Origin: Primorskyibacter aestuariivivens
GTDB lineage: Bacteria; Pseudomonadota; Alphaproteobacteria; Rhodobacterales; Rhodobacteraceae
Reading direction: 5' to 3'
DNA length: 64,000 nt
NCBI RefSeq assembly: GCF_028023675.1
Contig: NZ_JAQIOZ010000003.1
Location: 62,001-126,000 of the forward strand
Shown here: in pieces, positions 43,207 through 51,801 of the stretch
Position numbering within the stretch: the stretch's first letter is position 1
Layout of the letters: every line of letters begins with the position of its first letter
Notes under the pieces: model-generated
The model's database searches: none
What the model saw: only the letters and a program-made list of their open reading frames with translations
Told to the model about the DNA's origin: nothing
Position numbers and translations under genes: made by a program

Positions 43207-44699
43207 GCATGCTCGAACTGGGATACATTTCCTTTCCCGTCCTCCTGCTGATGATCTTCCTGCGCGCGCCTATCGGGCTTGCCATGATGCTGTGCGGCTT
43301 GGGCGGGCTTTATTTCGCCACGGACGGCACCGCCATGTTCATGGCCAAGCTGAAAAGCGAGACCTACACCACCTTTTCCAGCTATTCGCTGTCGATCATC
43401 CCGCTCTTTCTGTTGATGGGGCAGTTCGCGACGCTGTCGGGTATGTCCTCGGCGTTGTTCAAGGCTGCGGAAAGCTTTCTGGGCCACCGCAAGGGCGGGG
43501 TGGCCATGGCCTCGGTCGGGGCCTGCGCGGGGTTTGGTGCGATCTGCGGCTCGTCGCTGGCCACGGCGGCCACGATGAGCAAGGTCGCGCTGCCGGAGCT
43601 GCGCCGCTATGGCTATTCCGGGGGCTTTTCCACCGCGACGCTGGCCGCCGGTGGCACGCTGGGCATTCTGATCCCGCCCTCGGTGATCCTGGTGATCTAC
43701 GCCATCCTGACCGAACAGAACATCGCCAAGCTGTTCCTGGCCGCCTTCATCCCCGGCATATTGGCGGCCATTGGCTATATCATCACCATCTCGATCTATG
43801 TCCGCGTGCACCCCGATGCGGCAGGCACGCGCGAGCCGGTGCCGATGTCCGAGCGCATGCGCGCGCTGGTCGATGTCTGGCCGGTGTTGCTGGTCTTTGG
43901 CCTCGTGGTGGGCGGCATTTACGCAGGCTGGTTCACGCCGACCGAAGGTGCGGCTGTGGGCGCGGCAGGCACGGGGGTCATCGCGCTGCTTTCGGGCAAT
44001 ATGAACTGGCAGGTGTTCAAGGACTCGATCATTGCCACGGCATCGGCCACGGCGATGATCTTTTTCATCGTGCTGGGGGCCGGGTTCTATAACGGCTTTC
44101 TCGCGCTCAGCCAAGTGCCGCAGGAACTGTCGGCCTGGGTTGTGGGGCAGGGGTTCAGCCACTGGACCGTCTTGGCGATGATCTTGATCTTCTACCTGAT
44201 CTTCGGTTGCCTGATGGATTCGCTGTCGATGATCCTGCTTACGGTGCCGATCTTCTTCCCGGTGATCTCGGCCATGGATTTCGGATTGGTGGACCTTGCC
44301 GCGATGCAGGCCGAGGCCGCGCGCGAAGCGTTGGCAAACGGCATCCCGCAGGGCGTGGCGCAGGAGATGATCGACAGTATCAACGTCGCCATCGCAAACG
44401 GCGCGGAACTGACCCGGGAGCAGATGAAGGCTATCGGGATCCGCGTAACCGAGGGCATGGCCAACCGCATCGAGATCGAGCGCGTCGCGATTTGGTTCGG
44501 CATTCTGGTGCTGATCGTGGTCGAGGTCGGGCTGATCACGCCACCGGTAGGGATGAACCTGTTCATCATCAACACGATGGATCGCGACACGCCCATGGTC
44601 GAAACCTACAAGGCGGTGATCTGGTTCGTGACGTCCGACATTTTGCGGGTTGTCATCCTGGTGCTCTTCCCGTCGATCACGCTGTTCCTGCTCTATTGA
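43203..44699 (+). CDS. TRAP transporter large permease (DctM family) with a helical insertion
   Basis: This 498-aa transport subunit of the TRAP system is longer than typical DctM (about 430 aa). Conserved segments include GSSLATAATMSKVALPELRRYGY, AAGGTLGILIPPSV and LITPPVGMNLFIIN. A polar, Ala/Glu-rich stretch at about residues 360-427, between the helix LTVPIFFPVISA and the helix IWFGILVLIVVE, is extra. The most likely start is TTG at 43203 (AGGAG 7 nt upstream, TTGA overlap with the DctQ gene); an ATG at 43209 is possible. Confidence 0.9.
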   Translation: MSMLELGYISFPVLLLMIFLRAPIGLAMMLCGLGGLYFATDGTAMFMAKLKSETYTTFSSYSLSIIPLFLLMGQFATLSGMSSALFKAAESFLGHRKGGVAMASVGACAGFGAICGSSLATAATMSKVALPELRRYGYSGGFSTATLAAGGTLGILIPPSVILVIYAILTEQNIAKLFLAAFIPGILAAIGYIITISIYVRVHPDAAGTREPVPMSERMRALVDVWPVLLVFGLVVGGIYAGWFTPTEGAAVGAAGTGVIALLSGNMNWQVFKDSIIATASATAMIFFIVLGAGFYNGFLALSQVPQELSAWVVGQGFSHWTVLAMILIFYLIFGCLMDSLSMILLTVPIFFPVISAMDFGLVDLAAMQAEAAREALANGIPQGVAQEMIDSINVAIANGAELTREQMKAIGIRVTEGMANRIEIERVAIWFGILVLIVVEVGLITPPVGMNLFIINTMDRDTPMVETYKAVIWFVTSDILRVVILVLFPSITLFLLY

Positions 44700-44768
44700 C
44701 GTAACGTCACTCTGGCAGGGCGCGCGCGGGTTTGCTCGAACTGCCCGAAACGACAATGGGAGCAAGTC

Positions 44769-45533
44769 ATGAAGCTTGATGGTTTGGGTGTGATCGTGAC
44801 CGGCGGCGGCAGTGGTCTGGGTGAGGCCACGGCGCGGTATCTGGCCGGACAAGGTGCCCGGGTGGGTATTCTCGATTTCGACGCGGACCGCGGCGCGGCG
44901 GTGGCGGATGAGATCGCCGGAGCCTTTGCTCAGGTGGATGTGGGCAATGCCGATGCGGTGGATCAGGCGATTGGCGCGCTGGCGCTGGCGCTGGGCGTGG
45001 TGCCCCGCGTGGCGATCAACTGTGCCGGCGTGGCCGATGCCGCGCGGATCGTGGGGCGCGACGGTCAGACCTCGATCGACACGTTCGAAAAAGTGATCCG
45101 CGTCAACCTGATCGGCAGCTACAATGTCATGAGCCATGCGGCGCGGCGGATGGTCGAACTGGACCCGCTGGAGGATGGCGAACGCGGGGTGATCATCAAC
45201 ACCGCCTCAATTGCTTACGAGGATGGGCAGGTGGGCCAATCCGCCTATGCCGCGTCCAAGGGGGCGATTGCGTCCATGTGCTTGCCCGCGGCCCGTGAAA
45301 TGGCCCGTCAGGGCGTGCGCGTGATGGCAATTGCGCCGGGGCTGTTCAACACACCGATGATGCAGGCCCTGCCGCAGGACGTGTCAGACAAGATCGTCGC
45401 CAATATCCCGTTTCCCGCCCGGTTGGGCGCGCCCGAAGAATACGGGCGGATGGCCGCGCATATCATCGAGAATGCCTATCTCAACGGGACGGTGATCCGT
45501 CTGGATGCCGCAACGCGTCTGCCGCCGCGCTGA
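44769..45533 (+). CDS. Short-chain dehydrogenase (17-beta-HSD type 10-like)
   Basis: This 254-aa SDR has the cofactor motif TGGGSGLG near residue 11 and an NAD-preferring Asp in LDFD. The catalytic YAASK and Ser (NTASIAYEDGQVGQSAY) are present. The C-terminal IAPGLFNTPMMQALP is typical of the 3-hydroxyacyl-CoA dehydrogenase type II/HSD10 group. It is 69 bp after the TRAP permease, so it may act on the imported acid or its CoA ester. The substrate is inferred, not read. Confidence 0.88.
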   Translation: MKLDGLGVIVTGGGSGLGEATARYLAGQGARVGILDFDADRGAAVADEIAGAFAQVDVGNADAVDQAIGALALALGVVPRVAINCAGVADAARIVGRDGQTSIDTFEKVIRVNLIGSYNVMSHAARRMVELDPLEDGERGVIINTASIAYEDGQVGQSAYAASKGAIASMCLPAAREMARQGVRVMAIAPGLFNTPMMQALPQDVSDKIVANIPFPARLGAPEEYGRMAAHIIENAYLNGTVIRLDAATRLPPR

Positions 45534-45546
45534 CGGCGGGCAAAGA

Positions 45547-46308
45547 TCAAACGAACTGTTCCCGGATCAGCCGTTCCTCAAGCCCGTGACCGGGGTCAAA
45601 GAGAATGCGGTGGGCAATCGACGGCTCTGAGCGGATGTCCACCGTGACCACGTCCTGCACGGCGCGGGCGTCGGCCTCGGCCATGACGGGGCGCTTGTCG
45701 GGGTCCAGCACTTCGAACCGGACCTCCGCCGTCTTGGGCAGGAGCGCGCCGCGCCAGCGCCGGGGCCGGAACGCCGCCATCGCCGTCATGGCCAGCACAT
45801 CCGCCCCGATGGGCAGGATCGGACCATGGGCGGAAAAGTTATAGGCGGTCGAGCCTGCAGGCGTCGCCACCAGCGCGCCATCACAGACCAGTTCGGCCAT
45901 GCGCACCCGGCCATCGACGCTGATCCTCAGCCGCGCGGCCTGAGGTCCCGCGCGCAGAAGCGAGACCTCGTTGATCGCCAGAGCTTTATGTTCCGAGCCA
46001 TCCTGGCAGACCGCCTTCATCGACAGCGGGTTGATCACCTCTTCTTCCGCCGCGTTCAGCCGTTCTATCAGCCCGGCGGCGTTATATTCGTTCATCAGAA
46101 AGCCCACAGTGCCCCGGTTCATGCCGTAAACCGGGGCGGGGTTGGATTGGGTCCGGTGCAGCGTCTGCAACATGAACCCGTCGCCCCCCAGCGCGACGAT
46201 CACATCCGCGCCCTGTTCCGCATGATCGCCATATTTGGCCGTCAGTGCCGCATTGGCCGATTGCGCGATCGGGGCCTCGCTGGCGGTAAAGGCGATTCTG
46301 AGTGACAT
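45547..46308 (-). CDS. nadK: NAD kinase
   Basis: This 253-aa enzyme makes NADP from NAD with ATP. The GGDGFML motif, the NEVSLLR strand and the [15 protein letters not shown] segment (conserved in all NAD kinases) are all visible. The start at 46308 ([11 protein letters not shown]) fits the family better than an upstream start that adds 17 residues. Its stop lies 13 bp from the SDR stop; the genes converge. Confidence 0.94.
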   Translation of the reverse strand: MSLRIAFTASEAPIAQSANAALTAKYGDHAEQGADVIVALGGDGFMLQTLHRTQSNPAPVYGMNRGTVGFLMNEYNAAGLIERLNAAEEEVINPLSMKAVCQDGSEHKALAINEVSLLRAGPQAARLRISVDGRVRMAELVCDGALVATPAGSTAYNFSAHGPILPIGADVLAMTAMAAFRPRRWRGALLPKTAEVRFEVLDPDKRPVMAEADARAVQDVVTVDIRSEPSIAHRILFDPGHGLEERLIREQFV

Positions 46309-46474
46309 GAGCGGTTTCCTCGGGGCGCGTTCCGTTTCCGAAACAAGCACATGTTTCACCCCAAGACCAGCCGTGCCGCTCTCAATCCGCGCTGCGTCGC
46401 ATTCCCGGCTTTCCCATGCGGCCAGTTTGCATTAGGTAACGCGCCAACCAATTGCCTTGCCAGGAGCCAGCCGC

Positions 46475-47770
46475 ATGAACGCGCCTCACAAAGACACCGG
46501 TTTTTTCACCCAATCGCTTGCCGACCGCGATCCCGAACTTCAGGCCGCGATCACCGGCGAACTGGGCCGCCAGCGTGACGAGATCGAGCTGATCGCGTCG
46601 GAAAACATCGTCTCGCGCGCCGTGATGGAAGCGCAGGGCAGCGTGATGACCAACAAATACGCCGAAGGCTATCCGGGCCGTCGCTATTACGGTGGCTGTG
46701 ACTGGGTCGATGTCGCAGAAAACCTCGCCATCGAACGCGCCAAGGAACTGTTTGGCTGCGAATTCGCAAACGTCCAGCCCAACTCCGGTTCCCAGGCCAA
46801 CCAGGGCGTGTTCCAGGCGTTGATCAAGCCGGGCGATACCATTCTCGGCATGAGCCTCGACGCCGGTGGTCACCTGACCCATGGTGCCGCGCCCAACCAA
46901 TCCGGCAAATGGTTCAACGCCGTGCAATACGGCGTGCGCCAGCAGGACAACCTGCTGGATTACGATCAGGTCGAGGCGCTGGCGAAAGAGCACCAGCCGA
47001 AACTGATCATCGCCGGTGGCTCTGCCATCCCGCGCCAGATCGATTTCAAACGCATGCGCGAGATCGCTGATATGGTCGGCGCCTGGCTGCATGTGGACAT
47101 GGCGCATTTCGCCGGTCTCGTGGCGGCGGGTGAGCATCCCTCGCCCTTCCCGCATGCCCATGTGGCCACCACCACGACGCACAAAACTCTGCGCGGTCCC
47201 CGCGGCGGCATGATCCTCACCAATGACGAGGCGATTGCGAAGAAGGTCAATTCGGCCATCTTCCCCGGCATTCAGGGCGGGCCGCTGATGCATGTGATCG
47301 CGGCCAAGGCTGTGGCCTTTGGCGAGGCGCTGCGCCCGGAATTCAAGACCTACCAGCAACAGGTGATCAAGAACGCACAGGCGCTCAGCGATCAGCTGAT
47401 CAAGGGCGGTCTGGATACCGTGACCCACGGCACCGACACCCATGTGGTGCTGGTCGACCTGCGCCCCAAAGGGGTCAAGGGCAACGCGACCGAAAAGGCG
47501 CTGGGCCGGGCGCATATCACCTGCAACAAGAACGGCGTGCCGTTTGACCCGGAAAAGCCGACCATCACCTCTGGTATCCGTTTGGGTTCGCCTGCCGGTA
47601 CGACCCGTGGTTTTGGCGAGGCCGAGTTCCGCCAGATCGCCGACTGGATCATCGAAGTGGTCGATGGTCTGGCCGCCAATGGCGAAGACGGCAATGGCGA
47701 GGTTGAAGCCAAGGTGAAGGCCGAGGTCGAAGCACTCTGCGCCCGCTTCCCGATCTATCCCGAGCTTTGA
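46475..47770 (+). CDS. glyA: Serine hydroxymethyltransferase
   Basis: This 431-aa PLP enzyme interconverts serine and glycine with tetrahydrofolate. The PLP Lys is in [16 protein letters not shown] (Lys237); N-terminal [20 protein letters not shown] and [14 protein letters not shown] are the classical SHMT blocks. The ATG at 46475 has CCAGGAG upstream. A strong terminator follows. It fits the window's one-carbon theme (dimethylglycine dehydrogenase, MttB), though it is also a housekeeping gene. Confidence 0.97.
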   Translation: MNAPHKDTGFFTQSLADRDPELQAAITGELGRQRDEIELIASENIVSRAVMEAQGSVMTNKYAEGYPGRRYYGGCDWVDVAENLAIERAKELFGCEFANVQPNSGSQANQGVFQALIKPGDTILGMSLDAGGHLTHGAAPNQSGKWFNAVQYGVRQQDNLLDYDQVEALAKEHQPKLIIAGGSAIPRQIDFKRMREIADMVGAWLHVDMAHFAGLVAAGEHPSPFPHAHVATTTTHKTLRGPRGGMILTNDEAIAKKVNSAIFPGIQGGPLMHVIAAKAVAFGEALRPEFKTYQQQVIKNAQALSDQLIKGGLDTVTHGTDTHVVLVDLRPKGVKGNATEKALGRAHITCNKNGVPFDPEKPTITSGIRLGSPAGTTRGFGEAEFRQIADWIIEVVDGLAANGEDGNGEVEAKVKAEVEALCARFPIYPEL

Positions 47771-47797
47771 TCGGGATTTTGCGATCCTGAGACAGAC

Positions 47798-47829
47798 AAG
47801 GCCCGCTGGTGAACACCGGCGGGCCTTTT
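47798..47829 (+). terminator. Rho-independent terminator of glyA
   Basis: AAGGCCCGCTGGTG pairs with CACCGGCGGGCCTT (14 bp with one G-T pair) around a two-base turn, then TTTT. It lies 28 nt after glyA and separates it from the PHO-box promoter. Confidence 0.92.
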
Positions 47830-47861
47830 GCTTTGGCGTGGCTCTTGCGATTGACATATCT

Positions 47862-47894
47862 CTGTCATGCAACTGTCACGCGCCTGTAAAGAGC
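47862..47894 (+). promoter_or_regulatory. PHO box: three 11-bp direct repeats
   Basis: CTGTCATGCAA, CTGTCACGCGC and CTGTAAAGAGC are consecutive 11-bp repeats. They match the PhoB-binding pattern of CTGTCA-type units every 11 bp; the third repeat is weaker. The array ends 39 nt before the start codon of the secreted beta-helix protein, so the gene is probably switched on by phosphate starvation. Confidence 0.82.
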
Positions 47895-47933
47895 AGGCCC
47901 TAGCGATGCCCCGGATAAACTCTGGGACATCAC

Positions 47934-49358
47934 ATGACCAAACTGACTTTTTGCACCGCGCTCAGCATCGCGGCTCTGGCCACCGCTTGGGGCTCCACCG
48001 TGCTGGCCGAGACGACGATCCTCGTCACCAATGCCAATGACAGCGGCGACGGCAGCCTGCGCGCAGCGCTTGAGAGCGCCGCCGCCAGCGACACTGCGCG
48101 GCAGATCGTGATCGTGACCAAGGATGACATCGCCATCGCCAGCACCCTGACCTATGCCGGTCAGGCCGCCATTGCCATTCACGGGCAGGGCCAGACCGTT
48201 TCATTGGCCGGGAATGCAACGCTGCTTGCGGCGACAGCCGGTGCGAACCTGACGATCCGCAACCTGAACTTTGCCGGTCCGGGCGGCTTTGACATTCAGA
48301 ACCGTGGCGACTTGAACGGTGCCAGCGCGGGCAAGGGGATTTTCGTGGATGTGCGCGACGACCAGACCGGGCTTGTCGTGCTGTCGCTCGACACTGTCAC
48401 GGTCTCGGGCGTCGCGGGGCACGGCGTGCATGTTTCCGACTGTACGCTGGCCGATGCCTGCGGCGGCGGTGGTGGCGGCGCGGGGGAAGGCTCGCCTGCT
48501 TCGATTGCCGTCGATTTCGACAATGTGACCATCGACAACGTGGGCAATGGCAGCTTTGACGCCGACGGCCTGCGCGTGGACGAACGGGGCGCCGGTGACA
48601 TCCTTTTTGCCGCCACTGACTCGCTCTTTACCCGCGTGGGTGCCGATGGGATCGAACTGGACGAAGGCCAGGCGGGCGGCGTCTACGTCACCGAGACGGG
48701 ATCGCGTTTCGTGAACAATGGCGGCTATTGCGATCCGGCGATCCTGTCCGCGTTCCTGCCCGCAGAGGCGGAAGGGGAGTTCGAGCAGGGCGCGCGTGCC
48801 GAGGCCGACATTCCCGGCCCCGTGACCGGATCGCCCGACGATGCCTGCATCGAGCGTGAGGTGGCGCTTTATGACGATGGTTCCGTCGAAGAGTATGAAT
48901 TCGGGCTCGATCTGGATGACGGGTTTGACATTGACGAGGCTGGCCCCGGCGGGCTGGACGTCGTGATGATCAATTCCGAGATTTCGAACAACCTCGATGA
49001 AGGTGTGGATTTCGACGAAGAAGGCCCCGGCGGCATCACTGCCAGCTTTATCGGCACCACCGCGAGCGGCAATACCGATGACGGCTACAAGCTGTCAGAG
49101 GAAGACGCAGGCGGTATTCAGGGGCTGATGCAGGGTGCGGCGTCCAGAGATAACGGCGGCAAGGGCGCGGTGTTTGAAGAAGAGGATGCCGGCGGCGTTG
49201 TCGTGCGCGTTGCGGACAGCATGACCTCGGGCAACGACGACAGCGACGACACCGGGCTTGAAGTGGTGCAAGAGGATGCGGGGCAAGGCACGTTGACCGT
49301 GATCAACTCCGACATCGCGGATGGCATCGACGCCGAGGGCGTGACCGTCACCCGATAA
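47934..49358 (+). CDS. Secreted acidic parallel beta-helix-like protein, probably PhoB-controlled
   Basis: This 474-aa exported protein has signal [20 protein letters not shown] up to VLAE. The first part (NDSGDGSLRAALESAA, then ILAATAGANLTIRNLNF) resembles the start of right-handed beta-helix proteins. From about residue 134 the chain shows repeats of the type x-G-[hydrophobic]-x-[hydrophobic]-D-E-x-x-A/P-G-G followed by a hydrophobic strand. Repeats begin near residues 134, 163, 211, 238, 329, 356, 383, 410, 440 and 468, with an exact period of 27 in several places. The protein is strongly acidic. Its function is unknown. A PHO box lies directly upstream. Confidence 0.82.
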   Translation: MTKLTFCTALSIAALATAWGSTVLAETTILVTNANDSGDGSLRAALESAAASDTARQIVIVTKDDIAIASTLTYAGQAAIAIHGQGQTVSLAGNATLLAATAGANLTIRNLNFAGPGGFDIQNRGDLNGASAGKGIFVDVRDDQTGLVVLSLDTVTVSGVAGHGVHVSDCTLADACGGGGGGAGEGSPASIAVDFDNVTIDNVGNGSFDADGLRVDERGAGDILFAATDSLFTRVGADGIELDEGQAGGVYVTETGSRFVNNGGYCDPAILSAFLPAEAEGEFEQGARAEADIPGPVTGSPDDACIEREVALYDDGSVEEYEFGLDLDDGFDIDEAGPGGLDVVMINSEISNNLDEGVDFDEEGPGGITASFIGTTASGNTDDGYKLSEEDAGGIQGLMQGAASRDNGGKGAVFEEEDAGGVVVRVADSMTSGNDDSDDTGLEVVQEDAGQGTLTVINSDIADGIDAEGVTVTR

Positions 49359-49378
49359 GGCGCATCGCGCCGCGAACC

Positions 49379-49406
49379 GGCCCCGGCTGCCATGCCGGGG
49401 CCTTTT
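49379..49406 (+). terminator. Rho-independent terminator of the beta-helix gene
   Basis: GGCCCCGGC pairs perfectly with GCCGGGGCC around a TGCCAT loop, followed by TTTT. It lies 20 nt after the stop codon, so the beta-helix gene is monocistronic. Confidence 0.9.
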
Positions 49407-49494
49407 CATGCGTGGTTGTTAAAATTCCTGTCATCTTCCAACGGATTGGCTGGCGCGCTGCGTATCACTCTTGTGCATCAACAGGAGAGACACC

Positions 49495-49650
49495 ATGCGC
49501 CCCAATTACAAGGTTCCGCCGATCATCACCGCCGTCGCCATTGCCGCGGGCCTTTTCGCTTCGGCCGTCACCGGGGATGAGGCCCGGGCCAGCGACCGCA
49601 CCGCCTGCGCCAAGGAGATTTCCGCAGAGGTCGCGCCGGAACGCGGATGA
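49495..49650 (+). CDS. Small exported or membrane-anchored protein (51 aa)
   Basis: This 51-residue protein starts MRPNYKVPPIITAVAIAAGL and has one hydrophobic segment that could be a signal peptide or anchor, then a polar tail with one Cys (RASDRTACAKEIS). CAGGAGAGACACC gives a very good ribosome-binding site before the ATG at 49495. It stands alone between the beta-helix terminator and the DUF817 gene. No family is recognised. Confidence 0.6.
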   Translation: MRPNYKVPPIITAVAIAAGLFASAVTGDEARASDRTACAKEISAEVAPERG

Positions 49651-49742
49651 GCTTTGTGCCCGGGCGTGGAATTCCTGACTTGTGGCCCTGTCACCGGACG
49701 GGGCAGGTTGCGCCACGCTGATACCGGACCAAAGCTTTTTCA

Positions 49743-50642
49743 ATGACCCAACTGCCCCCCACCCGCCGTCTTGAACGTCGCCTTGGCGATTGGGTCCGCG
49801 CCCGCCTGCCCGCCGGGCTGGTCGAATTTGTCATGTTCCTGCTCAAACAGGCCTGGGCCTGCCTGTTCGGCTTTGCCATGCTGGGCGGGTTGATCCTTAG
49901 CGACCGCATCTGGCAGGAGGACTGGCCGCTGCACCGCTATGATGCGCTCTTGATCTATGCGCTGGGGTTGCAGGTGCTGTTTCTGGCGCTGCGGCTGGAG
50001 ACGCTGCGCGAGGCGCGGGTGATCGCGCTCTTTCACCTCACGGGCACGGCGATGGAGCTTTTCAAGGTCAATGCAGGCTCTTGGGCGTACCCGGAACCGG
50101 GGGTGATGAAGCTTTGGGGCGTGCCGCTCTTTTCCGGCTTTATGTATGCCGCCGTGGGCAGCTACATGGCCCGTGTGATCCGGATTTTCGACATGAAATT
50201 CGCGCCTTATCCGCCGTTCTGGATGACCGTGGCGCTGGCGGTCGCGATCTATGTGAATTTCTTCGCGCATCATTTCATCTGGGATTCGCGCTACGTTTTG
50301 TTCGCGGCCACGGTGCTTTTGTTCCTGCGCACCCGCATCTGGTTTACCATCGGGGCAACGCCGCGCTGGATGCCGTTGCCGGTGGCGGCGCTGCTCACGT
50401 CTTTTGCGCTCTGGGTGGCGGAAAACATCGGCACCGCCACCAATACCTGGATCTATGCCGGGCATTCGCGATTTGACATGGTCAGCCTGTCCAAGATGGG
50501 GTCCTGGTATCTCTTGCTCTATGTAAGTTTTGTCACCGTAACGGTGGTCGTGCGGGATGTGCTATACCGCGAACCGCTGCTCAAAGGTGGCCGAGAGAGT
50601 AAATCACCCACAGGAAAACGCCGAGCACAATCAACAGGTTGA
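49743..50642 (+). CDS. DUF817 family integral membrane protein
   Basis: This 299-aa protein has about eight hydrophobic helices. The segment GTAMELFKVNAGSWAYPEPG and the motif AVGSYMARVIRIFDMKFAPYP are characteristic of the DUF817 family as I recall it. A conserved acidic/aromatic pattern (WAYPEP, NFFAHHFIWDSRY, WVAENIGTATNTWIYAG) in loops suggests a small-molecule or lipid role, but no function is established. The basic C-terminal tail (GGRESKSPTGKRRAQ) overlaps the opposite gene by 62 bp. Confidence 0.85.
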   Translation: MTQLPPTRRLERRLGDWVRARLPAGLVEFVMFLLKQAWACLFGFAMLGGLILSDRIWQEDWPLHRYDALLIYALGLQVLFLALRLETLREARVIALFHLTGTAMELFKVNAGSWAYPEPGVMKLWGVPLFSGFMYAAVGSYMARVIRIFDMKFAPYPPFWMTVALAVAIYVNFFAHHFIWDSRYVLFAATVLLFLRTRIWFTIGATPRWMPLPVAALLTSFALWVAENIGTATNTWIYAGHSRFDMVSLSKMGSWYLLLYVSFVTVTVVVRDVLYREPLLKGGRESKSPTGKRRAQSTG

Positions 50643-50967
50643 GCGCGATCAAACCGGCCAGCCGCAGCCAGGCGGTCTTGCGCGCTTCAACCGGGTCGAG
50701 CGAGCGGAGATAGCGCGTCACCCGCGCTTCGGCCTTGTCGAGCGTCGCCAGGTCCACCATGCGCGCCAGCTTGGGGTGGCCCGCATGCCTGGACGCCTCG
50801 ACGATTTTCTCAAGATCGCGCCGCGCCCATTTCGGCAAAAGCCGACCGGCCCGCGCCATACGCGTCTCAAGCGTCTTGCCACGCACCCGAAGCTGCGTGC
50901 CCAGAAGTTCCGCCAATCGCGCCTTGCGCGCCTCTATGTCTTTTTGATCCAGCACGGATCGTTCCAT
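50581..50967 (-). CDS. C-tail-anchored protein of unknown function (128 aa)
   Basis: This 128-residue protein has a long charged helical region (residues 1-95, rich in Arg, Lys, Glu, Leu) followed by one C-terminal hydrophobic helix (LAGLIALNLLIVLGVFLWVI) and a very short tail. The layout suggests a cytoplasmic protein anchored by its C-terminus. The ATG at 50967 is favoured over one eight codons earlier. Its 3' end overlaps the DUF817 gene on the other strand. I recognise no family. Confidence 0.68.
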   Translation of the reverse strand: MERSVLDQKDIEARKARLAELLGTQLRVRGKTLETRMARAGRLLPKWARRDLEKIVEASRHAGHPKLARMVDLATLDKAEARVTRYLRSLDPVEARKTAWLRLAGLIALNLLIVLGVFLWVIYSLGHL

Positions 50968-51036
50968 ACGCCGCAGACCGCACCGGGGCAACAGTTCGGG
51001 CTTTCACGCCCGGCACCTGCGCGCTAGACAGGCGCC

Positions 51037-51792
51037 ATGTTGAACGTCATCGAACATGGAACACCGGGCGGCACGCCGCTGATCATCGTGCATGGGCTCT
51101 ATGGCTCGGCCCGAAACTGGGGGGTGATCGCCAAGCGTTTGTCGGACAGCCGGCATGTGGTGGCGGTGGATATGCGCAACCACGGCGACAGCCCGTGGAA
51201 GGACAGCCATTCCTACACGGACATGGCCGCCGATCTGGCCGAGGTGATTGCCGCTTATGACGGGCAGGCCGATGTGGTGGGCCATTCCATGGGCGGCAAG
51301 GCGGCGATGGTTCTGGCGTTGCAGCACCCGGATATGGTGCGCAAGCTGATGGTCGCCGATATTGCGCCGGTGGCGTATGGCCATTCGCAGATCCAGTATA
51401 TCGAAGCGATGCGCAAGGTGGACCTGTCCCGCGTCACGAAACGCTCTGACGCGGTCGAACAACTGGCCGCATATGTTGAGGACAAGACGCTTCAGGCGTT
51501 TTTCACCCAGTCGCTCGATGCGGCGGGGCAGCGCTGGAAGCTGAACCTTGACGTGCTGGCGGATGAGATGGAAAAAATCCTGTCCTTCCCGGAGGTTGAC
51601 GGGGTGTTTGACGGGCCTGCGCTGTTTCTCGCCGGGGCGAATTCGGACTATGTCCTGCCCGAGCACCGCCCGGCGATCCGCGCGCTGTTCCCCAAGGCGC
51701 GGTTTGCCAAGCTGGCGGATGCGGGGCACTGGCTGCATGCGGAGAAACCGCGTGAATTCGAGGCCTCGGTGCGGGTCTTTCTTGACGCCTGA
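51037..51792 (+). CDS. YbfF-like alpha/beta hydrolase (esterase)
   Basis: This 251-aa hydrolase has nucleophile elbow GHSMGGKAAMV, early PLIIVHGLYGSARNW and the VDMRNHGDSPW segment, a combination typical of the YbfF esterase group. The catalytic His is in ADAGHWLHAEKP. It begins MLNVIEHGTPGG with no strong ribosome site. Substrates of YbfF include acyl-CoA and malonyl esters, but the natural one is unknown. It converges on the dimethylglycine dehydrogenase gene. Confidence 0.88.
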   Translation: MLNVIEHGTPGGTPLIIVHGLYGSARNWGVIAKRLSDSRHVVAVDMRNHGDSPWKDSHSYTDMAADLAEVIAAYDGQADVVGHSMGGKAAMVLALQHPDMVRKLMVADIAPVAYGHSQIQYIEAMRKVDLSRVTKRSDAVEQLAAYVEDKTLQAFFTQSLDAAGQRWKLNLDVLADEMEKILSFPEVDGVFDGPALFLAGANSDYVLPEHRPAIRALFPKARFAKLADAGHWLHAEKPREFEASVRVFLDA

Positions 51793-51801
51793 CGGCAACC
51801 A

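Noticed and set aside
43182-45137. A 651-codon minus-strand frame over the TRAP permease and SDR
   Set aside because: Low-complexity His/Gln/Arg/Asp composition and full overlap with motif-proven genes mark it as an antisense artefact.
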